Source of the DNA: a virus
Reading direction: 5' to 3' (one strand)
Virus record (IMG/VR): IMGVR_UViG_3300034816_000006
Location: 1 to 64,000 of that record
Length of the DNA: 64,000 nt
Below are positions 17,137 to 24,687 of this stretch, one piece after another. Positions within the stretch are counted from its first letter, which is position 1; every line of letters starts with the position of its first letter. The translations under genes and the position numbers were made by a program. Below the pieces are notes generated by a model. The model was given only the letters and a program-made list of their open reading frames with translations. It was not told the origin of the DNA and did no database searches.

Positions 17137-17714
17137 CGCCTCACCTTCCCCGCCGGCGCCAGCATCGCGGCCTTGAGCGCGTCGATGCGAGACTGCGAGA
17201 AGCCGTCGGGGCGGGGCGTGCCGTACTCGGCGCGCAGTCGGTCGTATGTGGCCTGACCTTCGGCGCTGAGCCCGCGCACTGGCTCCGTGGCCGCCCGCTG
17301 ATCGGCCTTGAAACGCTCAACCTCGCGCACGGCCAAGCGGATGGCGAGGCTCTCAGGCTTGACGTCGCAGTGGGCGATGGGCGGGATGCGGCGGAGGATC
17401 GCTCCGAATAGACCGAAGATAATGCCACGACCAACACGAGTTCCAAGGCCGCACCGAGCGACGTTGATCTCCGCGTGGATTTCATCGAGAGATACCAGCC
17501 TGCCCTCGACCCAGTTCTCTGGTTTGTCATGCGGCCCGACACCATACTCCCACCGGACCAGATCGCCCGGAACGAAGCATCTCGCCTCATGCTCTCGCGC
17601 CGCCGCGTCCAGATCCTCGCCCTCGAACGGGACGTTGCAGCGGGCGCAGGTGGTGCGGGTGACTGCGTCATCTTCGTCGTCGCCGTTCAGGTCAAGTCGA
17701 TACTCGTCGCTCAT
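17133..17714 (-). CDS. Zinc-finger-containing protein, 193 aa
   Basis: 193 residues from ATG 17714, which has a strong AAGGAG site 6 bases upstream. Residues 22-48 hold CARC...H..RC, a plausible zinc finger, then a beta-rich domain (VPGDLVRWEYGVG) and a helical C-terminus with GLSAEGQATYDRLRAEY. ATGA-coupled to the next gene. Probably DNA or protein binding; no known family by eye. Confidence 0.7.
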   Translation of the reverse strand: MSDEYRLDLNGDDEDDAVTRTTCARCNVPFEGEDLDAAAREHEARCFVPGDLVRWEYGVGPHDKPENWVEGRLVSLDEIHAEINVARCGLGTRVGRGIIFGLFGAILRRIPPIAHCDVKPESLAIRLAVREVERFKADQRAATEPVRGLSAEGQATYDRLRAEYGTPRPDGFSQSRIDALKAAMLAPAGKVRR

Positions 17715-18130
17715 TCTGTCTCCTTGCCGGATTGTACACCGTCGGCGAGGGCACGGAGACGGTAGAGCGGAACCTCGTGCTCCTCCACGTCTACCAATTC
17801 CTCGATCAGGTCGCACGCCTCGCGCAATCCGCTCTCGAGCGCGGAGATGCGATTTTCCATCATGTCGTAATCATGCACAGCCTCGGCAGCACCGGAGCGC
17901 GCGAGGTTCGCTGCAGATCGCAGCCGCTCCAAGTCCAGGTCCTGCTGCTCGAGCACGAGCTGCGTCTCGGCGAGATCACGCTCGTTGTTCGCGAGGCGGT
18001 CGACGACGGACTGAAGGCGCGAGACTTCGTTCAGCAGGTCGGCCATCGCTTGCTTGTGGTAGCCGATGGCGGCGTCGCGCAGCTTCGCAATATCGGCCAG
18101 GCGCGCGGGCGAGAGCGGAGCTGCGGTCAT
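17711..18130 (-). CDS. Coiled-coil protein, 139 aa
   Basis: 139 residues from ATG 18130, which overlaps the upstream stop. Mostly heptad-like helix (LQSVVDRLANNERDLAETQ, LVLEQQDLDLERLRSAANLA) with acidic C-terminus. No catalytic motif. Likely oligomeric. Confidence 0.7.
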   Translation of the reverse strand: MTAAPLSPARLADIAKLRDAAIGYHKQAMADLLNEVSRLQSVVDRLANNERDLAETQLVLEQQDLDLERLRSAANLARSGAAEAVHDYDMMENRISALESGLREACDLIEELVDVEEHEVPLYRLRALADGVQSGKETE

Positions 18131-18465
18131 GGCTTGGGCTCCAGAATCATGTCGATGCGATCGATGTGGGCGAGATGGTTCCAGTCTTCGTTGAGGCGAT
18201 CGTCGAGCTCTCCTCGCCACTTGGTGAGCCCTGACGGCAGCCGCTCGTTCTCCGCCAGCGCCGCCTCGAGCTGGTCGGCGAGGTCCAGATTGTTCTTGCG
18301 GCACCGGATGGTCGCCAGTGCTATGTCGCGACGTGACTGTTTGTCGTCAGCGAGGCATACGTCATGCGGACCGGCAAAGTGCGCCTCGATGCGCGCGATC
18401 GTGGCCGCATCCTCCCTCGCCTTGCTCACCAACCTGGCGCAGAGCGCGGGGTCGAGGGTGGTCAT
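18127..18465 (-). CDS. Small helical protein, 112 aa
   Basis: 112 residues, helical with a DVCLADDKQSRRD central loop and a C-terminal Asp/Glu/Trp-rich helix. ATG and stop both overlap neighbours by 4 bases. Unknown function in the early operon. Confidence 0.7.
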   Translation of the reverse strand: MTTLDPALCARLVSKAREDAATIARIEAHFAGPHDVCLADDKQSRRDIALATIRCRKNNLDLADQLEAALAENERLPSGLTKWRGELDDRLNEDWNHLAHIDRIDMILEPKP

Positions 18466-18686
18466 GGGGCCACCTTGGTGAGCGCGCGGTCCAGTGCCTC
18501 GCCGCGTCCGGTCTCGATCTCGTCGCGCGTCATTCCGGCTCGATATCGCAGCGCAGCAGCCGCGATCTCCAGGAGCACGGGCGCGGCGTTGCGGAGGGCG
18601 ACAACGCTGGAGATGTTGTCTAGCCAGCCAACATCTGGCAGTGCTTGCTCGATGCGCTGCAGCTCCGCGATGCTGGGGCGGGTCAT
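18462..18686 (-). CDS. Small helical protein, 74 aa
   Basis: 74 residues, Ala/Leu-rich helices (APVLLEIAAAALRYRAGM). Coupled to both neighbours by ATGA. No family recognised. Confidence 0.65.
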   Translation of the reverse strand: MTRPSIAELQRIEQALPDVGWLDNISSVVALRNAAPVLLEIAAAALRYRAGMTRDEIETGRGEALDRALTKVAP

Positions 18687-19093
18687 GGTTTGGCCGTCCC
18701 CGCCACGATCTCGTCTGCGAGCTCCTTGGTCGTGTCGTAGCCGTCTACCTTGTACTTCAGGTAGTCCAGCGCGGCACGAAGACGCTCCACCTCGTCATCG
18801 GCGTCGCACCTCGTGTCGAAGTGGTCCGAGATGACGTGCAGCAAGCGCTGGAGGCAGTCGCTGGCCTTGTCAAGGCGGAACGTGATGCTCGGCGGGTTGC
18901 CGCCATACGAACACGACGCGAATGGGACCTCGAACGTGAACGAGGCCAGCCCGCTCGACTTGAAATCGCCGGTGCCATCGCCGTCCCTGAGCCGGCGGTA
19001 TAGCGCGGCGTTGCGTTGGCGCTGCTTGATGGTCGCGTCGCCGCCGATCGCGATGGCCGGGGCGTAGTGCATGTTGTCGGTCTCGTCGCTCAT
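18683..19093 (-). CDS. Unknown early protein, 136 aa
   Basis: 136 residues; the centre is strand-rich with a Ser/Cys loop (FASCSYGGNPPSITF), and the C-terminal half is a charged helix (ADDEVERLRAALDYLKYKV). AAAGGA site 9 bases before the ATG. No recognised family. Confidence 0.7.
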   Translation of the reverse strand: MSDETDNMHYAPAIAIGGDATIKQRQRNAALYRRLRDGDGTGDFKSSGLASFTFEVPFASCSYGGNPPSITFRLDKASDCLQRLLHVISDHFDTRCDADDEVERLRAALDYLKYKVDGYDTTKELADEIVAGTAKP

Positions 19094-19115
19094 CTCGGTC
19101 CTTTCGTTCGTGCGG

Positions 19116-19346
19116 TCAGTCGCATCGCGGCTTGCTATCGGTGTACATGTGGCCTCCGATCCCGCAGTCGACCAACGGCCTGCCGGGCGAAGGGTTTGGA
19201 CACTGGCGCCATGTCCGGAACGTCCGGACGAATACCGGATCGTCAGCCGGCGGCATGTCGTACGGGTCGCCGCAGTTGGCGCAATACGCGTCGACTATGG
19301 CGCCGCGATCCTCGTCGCCCGGGTCATGGTTGAGTCGGTCCTTCAC
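19116..19346 (-). CDS. Small Cys-rich protein, 76 aa
   Basis: 76 residues. Two Cys pairs (YCANCGD near 21-27, RQCPNPS and VDCGIGG later) suggest a zinc ribbon. ATGA-coupled to its upstream gene. Early-operon accessory of unknown role. Confidence 0.65.
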   Translation of the reverse strand: MKDRLNHDPGDEDRGAIVDAYCANCGDPYDMPPADDPVFVRTFRTWRQCPNPSPGRPLVDCGIGGHMYTDSKPRCD

Positions 19347-19639
19347 GGCACAACCCTCAGCGGATTCTCACACGTCCCATCACCCGCGATCCGCACCTGT
19401 TCCGCGCGGTCCATGGCGATCTGAACCTCGAGCGCGAGCGGGCATACTCGGCGCTCGCGTAGCTGCTGCAGGCGCGACTCGGCGGCGGTGTCCTGCGCCT
19501 GGATCAGGTAGCCCGCGTAGAGCAGCGCCGGGGACAGGAAGATCGCGAGGTACAGCGCCATCGCGACGATGTCGACGAGGCGAGACGGTGGGCTCGGTGC
19601 CTCTGGCGGCGGGGTGATGACGGAACGGTGGAGGGTCAT
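19343..19639 (-). CDS. Small membrane protein, 98 aa
   Basis: 98 residues from ATG 19639. One membrane segment near residues 23-43 (VDIVAMALYLAIFLSPALLY), then an Arg/Gln-rich tail and a C-terminal beta region with two Cys. Likely anchored in the inner membrane with a periplasmic tail. Role unknown. Confidence 0.7.
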   Translation of the reverse strand: MTLHRSVITPPPEAPSPPSRLVDIVAMALYLAIFLSPALLYAGYLIQAQDTAAESRLQQLRERRVCPLALEVQIAMDRAEQVRIAGDGTCENPLRVVP

Positions 19640-19694
19640 GGGCGCCTCGTGGTCATGAGAAGTTCGGCGGTTTCTGACGGAGATAGCGTGCCCA

Positions 19695-19952
19695 TCATCG
19701 AGTGCGGACACATCGCCTCGCGGCAGCTACATACCGGCGGATGCTTCGCCTGGGCACGCGCGATCCGATGCAGATCGCGCGCGAGGTCGGGATCTCCGGC
19801 CGATCGGCTGCAATGGCCTTCGGCTTGCTGTACTTCGCCAAGATGCGTTCCTCAGCCTCTCGAAGTTCGGCGAGGCATGCGACGAGATCGCGGGCCTCCT
19901 CGGGCTTGTCACACAGGACCGCGACGCCTCGTATCATAATGGTGAACGCCAT
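19695..19952 (-). CDS. Small protein with a possible HTH, 85 aa
   Basis: 85 residues from ATG 19952 with AAGGAG 9 bases upstream. Begins AFTIMIRGVAVLCDKPEEA, then a coil and a basic C-terminus (PRRSIRRYVAAARR) that may be a helix-turn-helix. An antisense plus-strand ORF (19702-20085) also has an HTH-like stretch but no good start signal and is rejected. Confidence 0.6.
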   Translation of the reverse strand: MAFTIMIRGVAVLCDKPEEARDLVACLAELREAEERILAKYSKPKAIAADRPEIPTSRAICIGSRVPRRSIRRYVAAARRCVRTR

Positions 19953-20065
19953 CTCATCGGTCTCCTTGCTGGTGAATACGAGGGGAAGGCGGACGCCGAC
20001 AACCCTCGCAACTTTCGTGATCGTTTCGCTTCTGGTGTGGGGTGCGCGATGTCGCGCATCGCGGA

Positions 20066-20413
20066 TCAAGACTTCCTTCGCTTGAGGATCCCGCGTTGCT
20101 CGCGGAGTTCATCGGCGGCCTCGGCGTACCGCTTGGCCTGCTCCTCGATCGCGCGCGTGTGCTCGCGCAGGCACCACGCCTCGTTGTCCTTCCCATCGGC
20201 GAACAGCTTGCCGACGGCCGCCTTGAGGGAGAGGACGGCCGCGCCGGCGCCGTCATGCCGGCCGATCGCCGAGGCCAGCGCGTGCGTCTCGCCTAGACAC
20301 GTTTCGCAGTGCAGGTAGAAGCCGTGCCGGCATTTCTCGGGCGGGCCTCCTTCGCCGACCTCGGCTACGATCTCGTCGAAGAAGCTAGGGGCGGGATGCT
20401 TCGCCTTGGTCAC
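20066..20413 (-). CDS. Unknown early protein with Cys pair, 115 aa
   Basis: 115 residues from GTG 20413. A Cys/His cluster (KCRHGFYLHCETC) looks metal binding, followed by helices ending in a Lys/Arg-rich tail. Lies downstream of the integrase in the same direction. Unknown function. Confidence 0.65.
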   Translation of the reverse strand: MTKAKHPAPSFFDEIVAEVGEGGPPEKCRHGFYLHCETCLGETHALASAIGRHDGAGAAVLSLKAAVGKLFADGKDNEAWCLREHTRAIEEQAKRYAEAADELREQRGILKRRKS

Positions 20414-20544
20414 GAAGGCACCGCTCCACGCGAGGTGCCCCGGGAGACAGCCGGGAGACAGCGGCCATCAGCGTCTGCAACCGGCCGCGACTGTTCAGAT
20501 CCTGGGTCGGCTACGCGATGTTCTTGTTCGTCTTGCTGTGTCAT
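20410..20544 (-). CDS. Possible 44-aa peptide between integrase and next gene
   Basis: ATG 20544 to a TGA that overlaps the next GTG by 4 bases. 44 residues, charged, no hydrophobic core. It spans the GGGAGAC pairs, so it may be just sequence over an attachment region. Weak. Confidence 0.3.
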   Translation of the reverse strand: MTQQDEQEHRVADPGSEQSRPVADADGRCLPAVSRGTSRGAVPS

Positions 20545-20641
20545 GTTCTCGACATCCCTTGATGTACGCATCGTCTGCAACGTTGGCAACGGCATATCAC
20601 CCTCGACGGGGCCCTGAATTCGGGAGACGGACGGGAGACGC
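20448..20641. repeat. Paired GGGAGAC repeats beside integrase (attP candidate)
   Basis: Two tandem pairs: GGGAGACAGCCGGGAGACAG near 20448-20467 and GGGAGACGGACGGGAGACG near 20622-20640. They flank and enter the integrase 3' end. Tandem short sites next to a tyrosine integrase are what arm-type binding sites look like, so attP may lie here. No core or duplicated attachment sequence can be defined without the host junction. Confidence 0.4.
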
Positions 20642-21706
20642 TGCCATATCGCTCGGCATCCGGAACTTCACCCGGCCGTAGTCCTTCTCGAAGGTGTCCG
20701 GCCTGAGGTGCGCGTAGGTCCGCTCGGTGATGGTCACGCTCGAGTGCCCAAGGATACGCGAAAGGTCGAAGATATCGCCACCGTCGATCAGCCACAGCGA
20801 CGCGAAGCTGTGGCGCAGGTCGTGGACCCGCATGCGCTCGTCGAGTTCCGCATGCTCGACCGCGCGCTTGAACGGCTTCCATACCGACGGCTGCGACAGC
20901 GGCCTACCCGGTCGCCCGCCGGGCCACAGCAGCACGTTGCGGCCGCGCTGCAGACGCATCTCGCGAAGCACTGGAAGCAGAGCATCGAGGATCGGGACCC
21001 ACCGGAGCTTGCCGGACTTCGTCATTCCGCGGCGCCCTCGGTGTACCGCGATCAGCCGGTGCTCGAGATCGATGTCGTCCCAGTGCAGGTGGAGCGCCTC
21101 GTCGAGGCGCATGCCAGTGCCGACCAGCACGGCGACGATTGTGCGGATGTTCGGCGTGCATTCGGAGAGCAGCCGCGTCACCTGCTCCAGCGACTGCAGC
21201 CATGGAAACACCTTGGCTGGTCGCACGAGCATCTTCACGCGGTGGCACGGGTTGCCGGCGATCCACTGCTGATCGACGAACCATGTGAACGCGCTGGACA
21301 GCGTGCCGACAAGGGCGTTAACGAACGATGCAGACACGGTTGCGCTGATCCTGTCGCGCCAGCGGACCACCTCGAGCTTGCGGATCTTGACGATCGGCAC
21401 CGAGCCGAATTCAACCGCGAGATGGTTTCGCACGCGGCTCTCGTACTCGTCCCATGATCGGGATCCGGCTTCGCGTAGCGCCTTGATCCATGCCTCGGCA
21501 GCGACCGAGAACGTGCGCTCGATGTCGACGTCAGACGGCAGTTCGCCGCTCACGATCTTCCGCTGCGTCGTGCGGAAGTCCTCGTCTATCGCGATGGCCT
21601 CGCGCTTCGATGCGTACGAGCCGACGTAGACCTTCTTGTCGCGACCAGCGCGACGACCATAGACCTGGTAGCGGACGCCTTCGACCCTGCGAACCGTCTT
21701 GATCAT
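20597..21706 (-). CDS. int: Tyrosine integrase
   Basis: 369 residues. Typical phage integrase: N-terminal AP2-like arm-binding part, core-binding helices, and catalytic domain with GTGMRLDEALHL (Arg near 199), VHDLRHSF (HxxR near 292), LGHSS (His near 317) and TERTYAHL (Tyr near 327). All catalytic residues of the R-K-H-R-H-Y set are in place by eye. It catalyses integration and, with the excisionase encoded just upstream, excision. Its ATG overlaps the excisionase stop. Lying in the long leftward operon, it would be expressed with early genes. Confidence 0.95.
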   Translation of the reverse strand: MIKTVRRVEGVRYQVYGRRAGRDKKVYVGSYASKREAIAIDEDFRTTQRKIVSGELPSDVDIERTFSVAAEAWIKALREAGSRSWDEYESRVRNHLAVEFGSVPIVKIRKLEVVRWRDRISATVSASFVNALVGTLSSAFTWFVDQQWIAGNPCHRVKMLVRPAKVFPWLQSLEQVTRLLSECTPNIRTIVAVLVGTGMRLDEALHLHWDDIDLEHRLIAVHRGRRGMTKSGKLRWVPILDALLPVLREMRLQRGRNVLLWPGGRPGRPLSQPSVWKPFKRAVEHAELDERMRVHDLRHSFASLWLIDGGDIFDLSRILGHSSVTITERTYAHLRPDTFEKDYGRVKFRMPSDMAASPVRLPNSGPRRG

Positions 21707-21876
21707 GGCGAGAACCTACACGACTCGATCCAGCGATCGAGCTCGGCTTCGTCAAACTTCACCACGCGCGGGCCCAATCGGATGTGCGGTACCCGCTTGC
21801 GGCTCACCATGGCGCGCAGCGTGCCGACCGGAACGGCCAACTTCGCCGCGGCCTGTGTGTAGCTGAGAAGGGTCAC
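21703..21876 (-). CDS. Excisionase-like HTH protein
   Basis: 57 residues from GTG 21876, which overlaps the upstream stop by 4 bases. Sequence plan is that of MerR-like or HTH_17 excisionase domains: LSYTQAAAKLAVPVGTLR, a wing (VPHIRLGPRVVKF) and a final DELDRWI-type helix. Coupled to integrase by ATGA, which fits a directionality factor. Confidence 0.85.
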   Translation of the reverse strand: MTLLSYTQAAAKLAVPVGTLRAMVSRKRVPHIRLGPRVVKFDEAELDRWIESCRFSP

Positions 21877-22040
21877 GGCTTCCCCTCCAGCGCCGCGTCG
21901 CAATCCTTCGCGCTCCGGCACTCCCACTCGTCGCCGTATACGTCGCGCTGCATAAGCGTCCGTGCGCGCCGCCGGTTGCAAATGCGGCAGACGGCGGTCC
22001 TGTGCGACCTGGGCTTCATGGTGGACCTTGACGGCTTCAC
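21873..22040 (-). CDS. Small zinc-ribbon-like protein, 55 aa
   Basis: 55 residues from GTG 22040, chosen because it overlaps the upstream stop; ATG 22019 is an alternative. VCRICNRRRARTL, then WECRSAKDC, four Cys in CxxC..C....C arrangement. Likely zinc-binding. Precedes the excisionase. Confidence 0.65.
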   Translation of the reverse strand: MKPSRSTMKPRSHRTAVCRICNRRRARTLMQRDVYGDEWECRSAKDCDAALEGKP

Positions 22041-22327
22041 TTCGGCCACCTCAACGCCTCCTTCCCCTTCGCCCATTTCGCGCCGCGCCAACGCCCGAGT
22101 CCAAGCGCCTTGCACGTGTCACACAGCGGGCAGATGTCGCCGAACTCGCACGTGCACTCGCCACCATCCGAGATTGATATCCACAACAAGCGGACCAGGG
22201 CGCGACGCAGCGCAGCGATCTGCTCGGCGGTTGACATCACGCGCCGGGCGATCGCGGCTCGCCGCTTGTTGTGCACGCGCGACTTGGGCGTGATGCCGAA
22301 TGCGAGGGTCGGGTCGGAGGGCTTCAC
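22037..22327 (-). CDS. Small Cys-rich protein, 96 aa
   Basis: 96 residues from GTG 22327. Middle has a Cys cluster (GECTCEFGDICPLCDTC), rest is basic helices. GTGA overlap with its upstream gene. Probably metal-binding; unknown role. Confidence 0.65.
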   Translation of the reverse strand: MKPSDPTLAFGITPKSRVHNKRRAAIARRVMSTAEQIAALRRALVRLLWISISDGGECTCEFGDICPLCDTCKALGLGRWRGAKWAKGKEALRWPK

Positions 22328-22581
22328 CTGCGCGGCCTCCGGTTCGTGGCGCGTGACCCGGCCGGCAGCACGGTGCGGACCGCGCCATCCAGCGACACCA
22401 CGAGCAAGCGTCCGCTCTGCGTGCGGTAGATCGGATCCTCGCCGGGCGGTTGCTCGTACAGTACGGCACCGCGCATCTCTCGGAACAGGTCACTGCGCGC
22501 GGCCTCCCATGACCAGCCCTGGCGGTGGCGCTCGATGTACCGCTCGATCGCGTGGTTCGTCAGCGAGGTCGGCTTGCTCAC
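22324..22581 (-). CDS. Small protein with NHAIERYIERH motif, 85 aa
   Basis: 85 residues. The N-terminal motif TNHAIERYIERH and a strand pattern (GRLLVVSLDGAVRTVLP) match the first ~80 residues of the protein at 48526 (TRHAVQRYRQF). These look like a small RelE- or BrnT-like alpha-beta fold seen in many phages, with no known activity. ATGA-coupled to its upstream gene. Confidence 0.7.
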   Translation of the reverse strand: MSKPTSLTNHAIERYIERHRQGWSWEAARSDLFREMRGAVLYEQPPGEDPIYRTQSGRLLVVSLDGAVRTVLPAGSRATNRRPRR

Positions 22582-22748
22582 GCCATCCCCCAGCCTTCGC
22601 TATCCGCGCCCACTAGCTCCAGCAGAAACCCGTCCGCGACGTGACCACGACCATGCGCCATGTGGAACTCGGCGATCCAGCAGACGATCGCCCAGCGTGG
22701 AGTGGGCGGTCGGCGCGGTGGTTCGATGCGGATGGCTGCCATGGTCAC
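22578..22748 (-). CDS. Small unknown protein, 56 aa
   Basis: 56 residues from GTG 22748 (overlaps upstream stop; ATG 22742 possible). Begins with a Pro/Arg region, then AIVCWIAEFHMAHGRGH. No family recognised. Confidence 0.55.
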   Translation of the reverse strand: MTMAAIRIEPPRRPPTPRWAIVCWIAEFHMAHGRGHVADGFLLELVGADSEGWGMA

Positions 22749-22981
22749 GACTCTCCTCGCGGTCCGACCGGGTCCGTAGCGAGGCCAGACTCCACGCGAA
22801 TGATCCACTCCTTGACCACTCCGACCATGTCGCCCTGGTTGCAGTTCGAGATGTACGCGCAGTTGCCGCGATCGCCGAACTCGAACACGAAAACGGTCAG
22901 GCCGACACGCGGGCCGAGCTTGTGAATCGCATAACCGATCAGTTCGCGTGACAGCCGTTCCAGTACTCGTCGAGAGATCAT
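22745..22981 (-). CDS. Small unknown protein, 78 aa
   Basis: 78 residues from ATG 22981. Beta-strand rich centre (GLTVFVFEFGDRGNCAYIS) and a Trp helix. Coupled by ATGA to the SLOG-like gene upstream and by GTGA downstream. Fits phage proteins of unknown function. Confidence 0.65.
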   Translation of the reverse strand: MISRRVLERLSRELIGYAIHKLGPRVGLTVFVFEFGDRGNCAYISNCNQGDMVGVVKEWIIRVESGLATDPVGPRGES

Positions 22982-23451
22982 GTCGACCACTCCTCGTGCT
23001 CCAGCAGTTGCCCCTCGCGTCCCACCACGTACAGCGCGCGCAACTTCCCGGCCCGCAGCGCATTGAGTGCCATGCGGATCGTGGCCCACGTCCCGCCGCG
23101 CGGCTGTGGCTCGTTCTCGAACGGTGCCGCGATCATGATGTGCGAGATGGCGACGATGGCGGCGTTGCGCTTCATGTGGGACGCGCGGTCGTGCCGGAAG
23201 TCGCCGAAGCATCCAGCGGACAGATCACCAAGCGGTCCAGGATGAATCGCGATGTCAGCCGCATCCCGCAGGGCGACACGCACGATGCGGTGGAATTCTG
23301 CATCTGCCCCGACGCAGTCACCGTGATGCGCCAGGACGCGACGCAGATCGCTCGGCTTGTTGGTCATCACCAGGAAGGAGACCATATTTGACTGGTCGGC
23401 CGACATGCCATGTCGAGTTCCCGTGAATCCCATATGGAACGGTTCGGCCAT
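22978..23451 (-). CDS. SLOG-superfamily protein
   Basis: 157 residues. FTGTRHGM at the N-terminus, then VLAHHGDCVGADAEFHRI, IAIHPGP and a late RGGTWATIRMALNALRAGKLRALYVV stretch are the marks of SLOG (Rossmann-type, DprA/YspA-like) phage proteins, which are thought to bind nucleotides or nucleotide-derived ligands. Here it sits in the early operon; a role in nucleotide signalling or defence interplay is inference. Confidence 0.75.
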   Translation of the reverse strand: MAEPFHMGFTGTRHGMSADQSNMVSFLVMTNKPSDLRRVLAHHGDCVGADAEFHRIVRVALRDAADIAIHPGPLGDLSAGCFGDFRHDRASHMKRNAAIVAISHIMIAAPFENEPQPRGGTWATIRMALNALRAGKLRALYVVGREGQLLEHEEWST

Positions 23452-23619
23452 CTACGCTCTCCACGGCGACTTGTATTTTGCGAAAAGTTCGTGCATCTCG
23501 AGCTCTGACATCACGAGCACAGGAGAGTGGCCAACGAGAATTTCTAGCGACCTCAGCCACAACAAGCAGAGATGAAAATCGAACCTCGACGGCACGATGG
23601 GATGCGTTCTCGTGTTCAC
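23452..23619 (-). CDS. Small unknown protein, 55 aa
   Basis: 55 residues from GTG 23619, which overlaps the upstream stop by 4 bases. Hydrophobic centre (HLCLLWLRSLEILVGHSPVLV) and an acidic-basic C-terminus. Could be membrane-associated. Unknown. Confidence 0.55.
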   Translation of the reverse strand: MNTRTHPIVPSRFDFHLCLLWLRSLEILVGHSPVLVMSELEMHELFAKYKSPWRA

Positions 23620-23978
23620 GTCTTCCTCCTGTACTTCGCTTGCTCGCCCTTCGCCCTCGTCCGCTCGACGCGCCCCGTCTCGATCAGTCGCCGCAACGCG
23701 CGGTGCAGCGTGCGCTCGCGGATCCCAGGAACCAATGCCCTGACCTCGGCGCCGGTCATCGGCTCGGTTAGCCGCTCGCACGCGGCATCGCAGACTCGCG
23801 CGAACAGCTTCGCCTTGTGGCTGCCCATGCCGCGCGGAACGGTTCCCGGTCGCAGGCGACGCCAATGCCTGTAGATGACTGGCATCGACACGTCGAAGCG
23901 GTGCGCGACGTCAGCAACGGACAGGTTCGGGTCGGCATCGAGCATGGCGATCGCGGAAGCGGCGAGCTGGTCGGTCAT
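23616..23978 (-). CDS. HTH protein, probable regulator
   Basis: 120 residues. The first half has a helix-turn-helix (SVADVAHRFDVSMPVIYRHW), the second a winged-helix-like part (GIRERTLHRALRRLIETGRVERT) and a basic tail. It resembles two-HTH phage DNA-binding proteins. Coupled by ATGA to upstream and GTGA to downstream gene. Confidence 0.7.
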   Translation of the reverse strand: MTDQLAASAIAMLDADPNLSVADVAHRFDVSMPVIYRHWRRLRPGTVPRGMGSHKAKLFARVCDAACERLTEPMTGAEVRALVPGIRERTLHRALRRLIETGRVERTRAKGEQAKYRRKT

Positions 23979-24205
23979 CGCTTAGCCTTCCCTCGCTTCG
24001 CTGGCTTCTGGTCCGCCAACCATGCCGCTGCATCGAACAGCGCTTGCCCGATGCGCTCGGCGTCGGACGAGGTGAGCGGATTTCCGGTAGCGTTCGCGAG
24101 ATCCTCGGGCAAGACGAGCCAGGCGCCGTCGAGGTCGACGACGATCTTCATCTTGCGGCCATCTTGCAACTCGACGGACCAGGAGCGATCGCGTGAGTCG
24201 CTCAT
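23975..24205 (-). CDS. Small unknown protein, 76 aa
   Basis: 76 residues from ATG 24205 (overlaps upstream stop). A short beta domain (WSVELQDGRKMKIVVDLDG) and C-terminal Lys-rich tail (KPAKRGKAKR). Possibly nucleic acid binding. Unknown. Confidence 0.6.
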   Translation of the reverse strand: MSDSRDRSWSVELQDGRKMKIVVDLDGAWLVLPEDLANATGNPLTSSDAERIGQALFDAAAWLADQKPAKRGKAKR

Positions 24206-24687
24206 CGCTTCAGCTCCGACAGCCGCGCCGCGACCATCATCGTCTCGGGCAATGCGGTTGCGCATGTCCCACAGGACTGCAGGTGCTCGCGGAACGCCTC
24301 GGCGCGGTCTGTGGGTAGTTCGCCGTCAGCGAAGGCGACGAGGTCGGAACAAGTGGTGGATGCCGGTCGCGCGTAGGACCGTACCGCATCGACCGCAGAT
24401 TCCAGGCAGTCGTTCCAGCCCTCGCAATACGCGCTCGAGATGCCCTGCTGCTTGTAGCCTTCGACTGTCCACTCGCGTTCTCCGACGTCCGCGACCTTGC
24501 CCGCGATTGACTCGCGCGTCTTCGTCTCCATCGCCTCGAGCGCGGTGGCCATCTTGGATGCGAACCCGGCGCTCAGGTCCGCGATGGTGGACTCGAGCGA
24601 GGCGATGCGCTCCTCGAGACCGGCGGAGCGGAGGCGCTCGGCGCGGAGTTGATCGGCGAACTTGTCGCACACGTCCTGGTAGCTCAT
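24202..24687 (-). CDS. Coiled-coil protein with anti-sigma-type zinc finger
   Basis: 161 residues from ATG 24687. The first 60 residues are coiled coil (LRSAGLEERIASLESTIADL). The last ~45 carry CSDLVAFADGELPTDRAEAF, REHLQSCGTC, the zf-HC2 layout (C...H...C..C) that many anti-sigma factors use to bind zinc and sense or hold sigma. A phage gene with this domain could act on host sigma factors, but this is inference from one small domain. Confidence 0.65.
   Translation of the reverse strand: MSYQDVCDKFADQLRAERLRSAGLEERIASLESTIADLSAGFASKMATALEAMETKTRESIAGKVADVGEREWTVEGYKQQGISSAYCEGWNDCLESAVDAVRSYARPASTTCSDLVAFADGELPTDRAEAFREHLQSCGTCATALPETMMVAARLSELKR

Noticed and set aside
19702-20085. Plus-strand ORF with HTH-like stretch opposite two early genes
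   Set aside because: No good start signal and lies in a coherent minus-strand operon; treated as chance.
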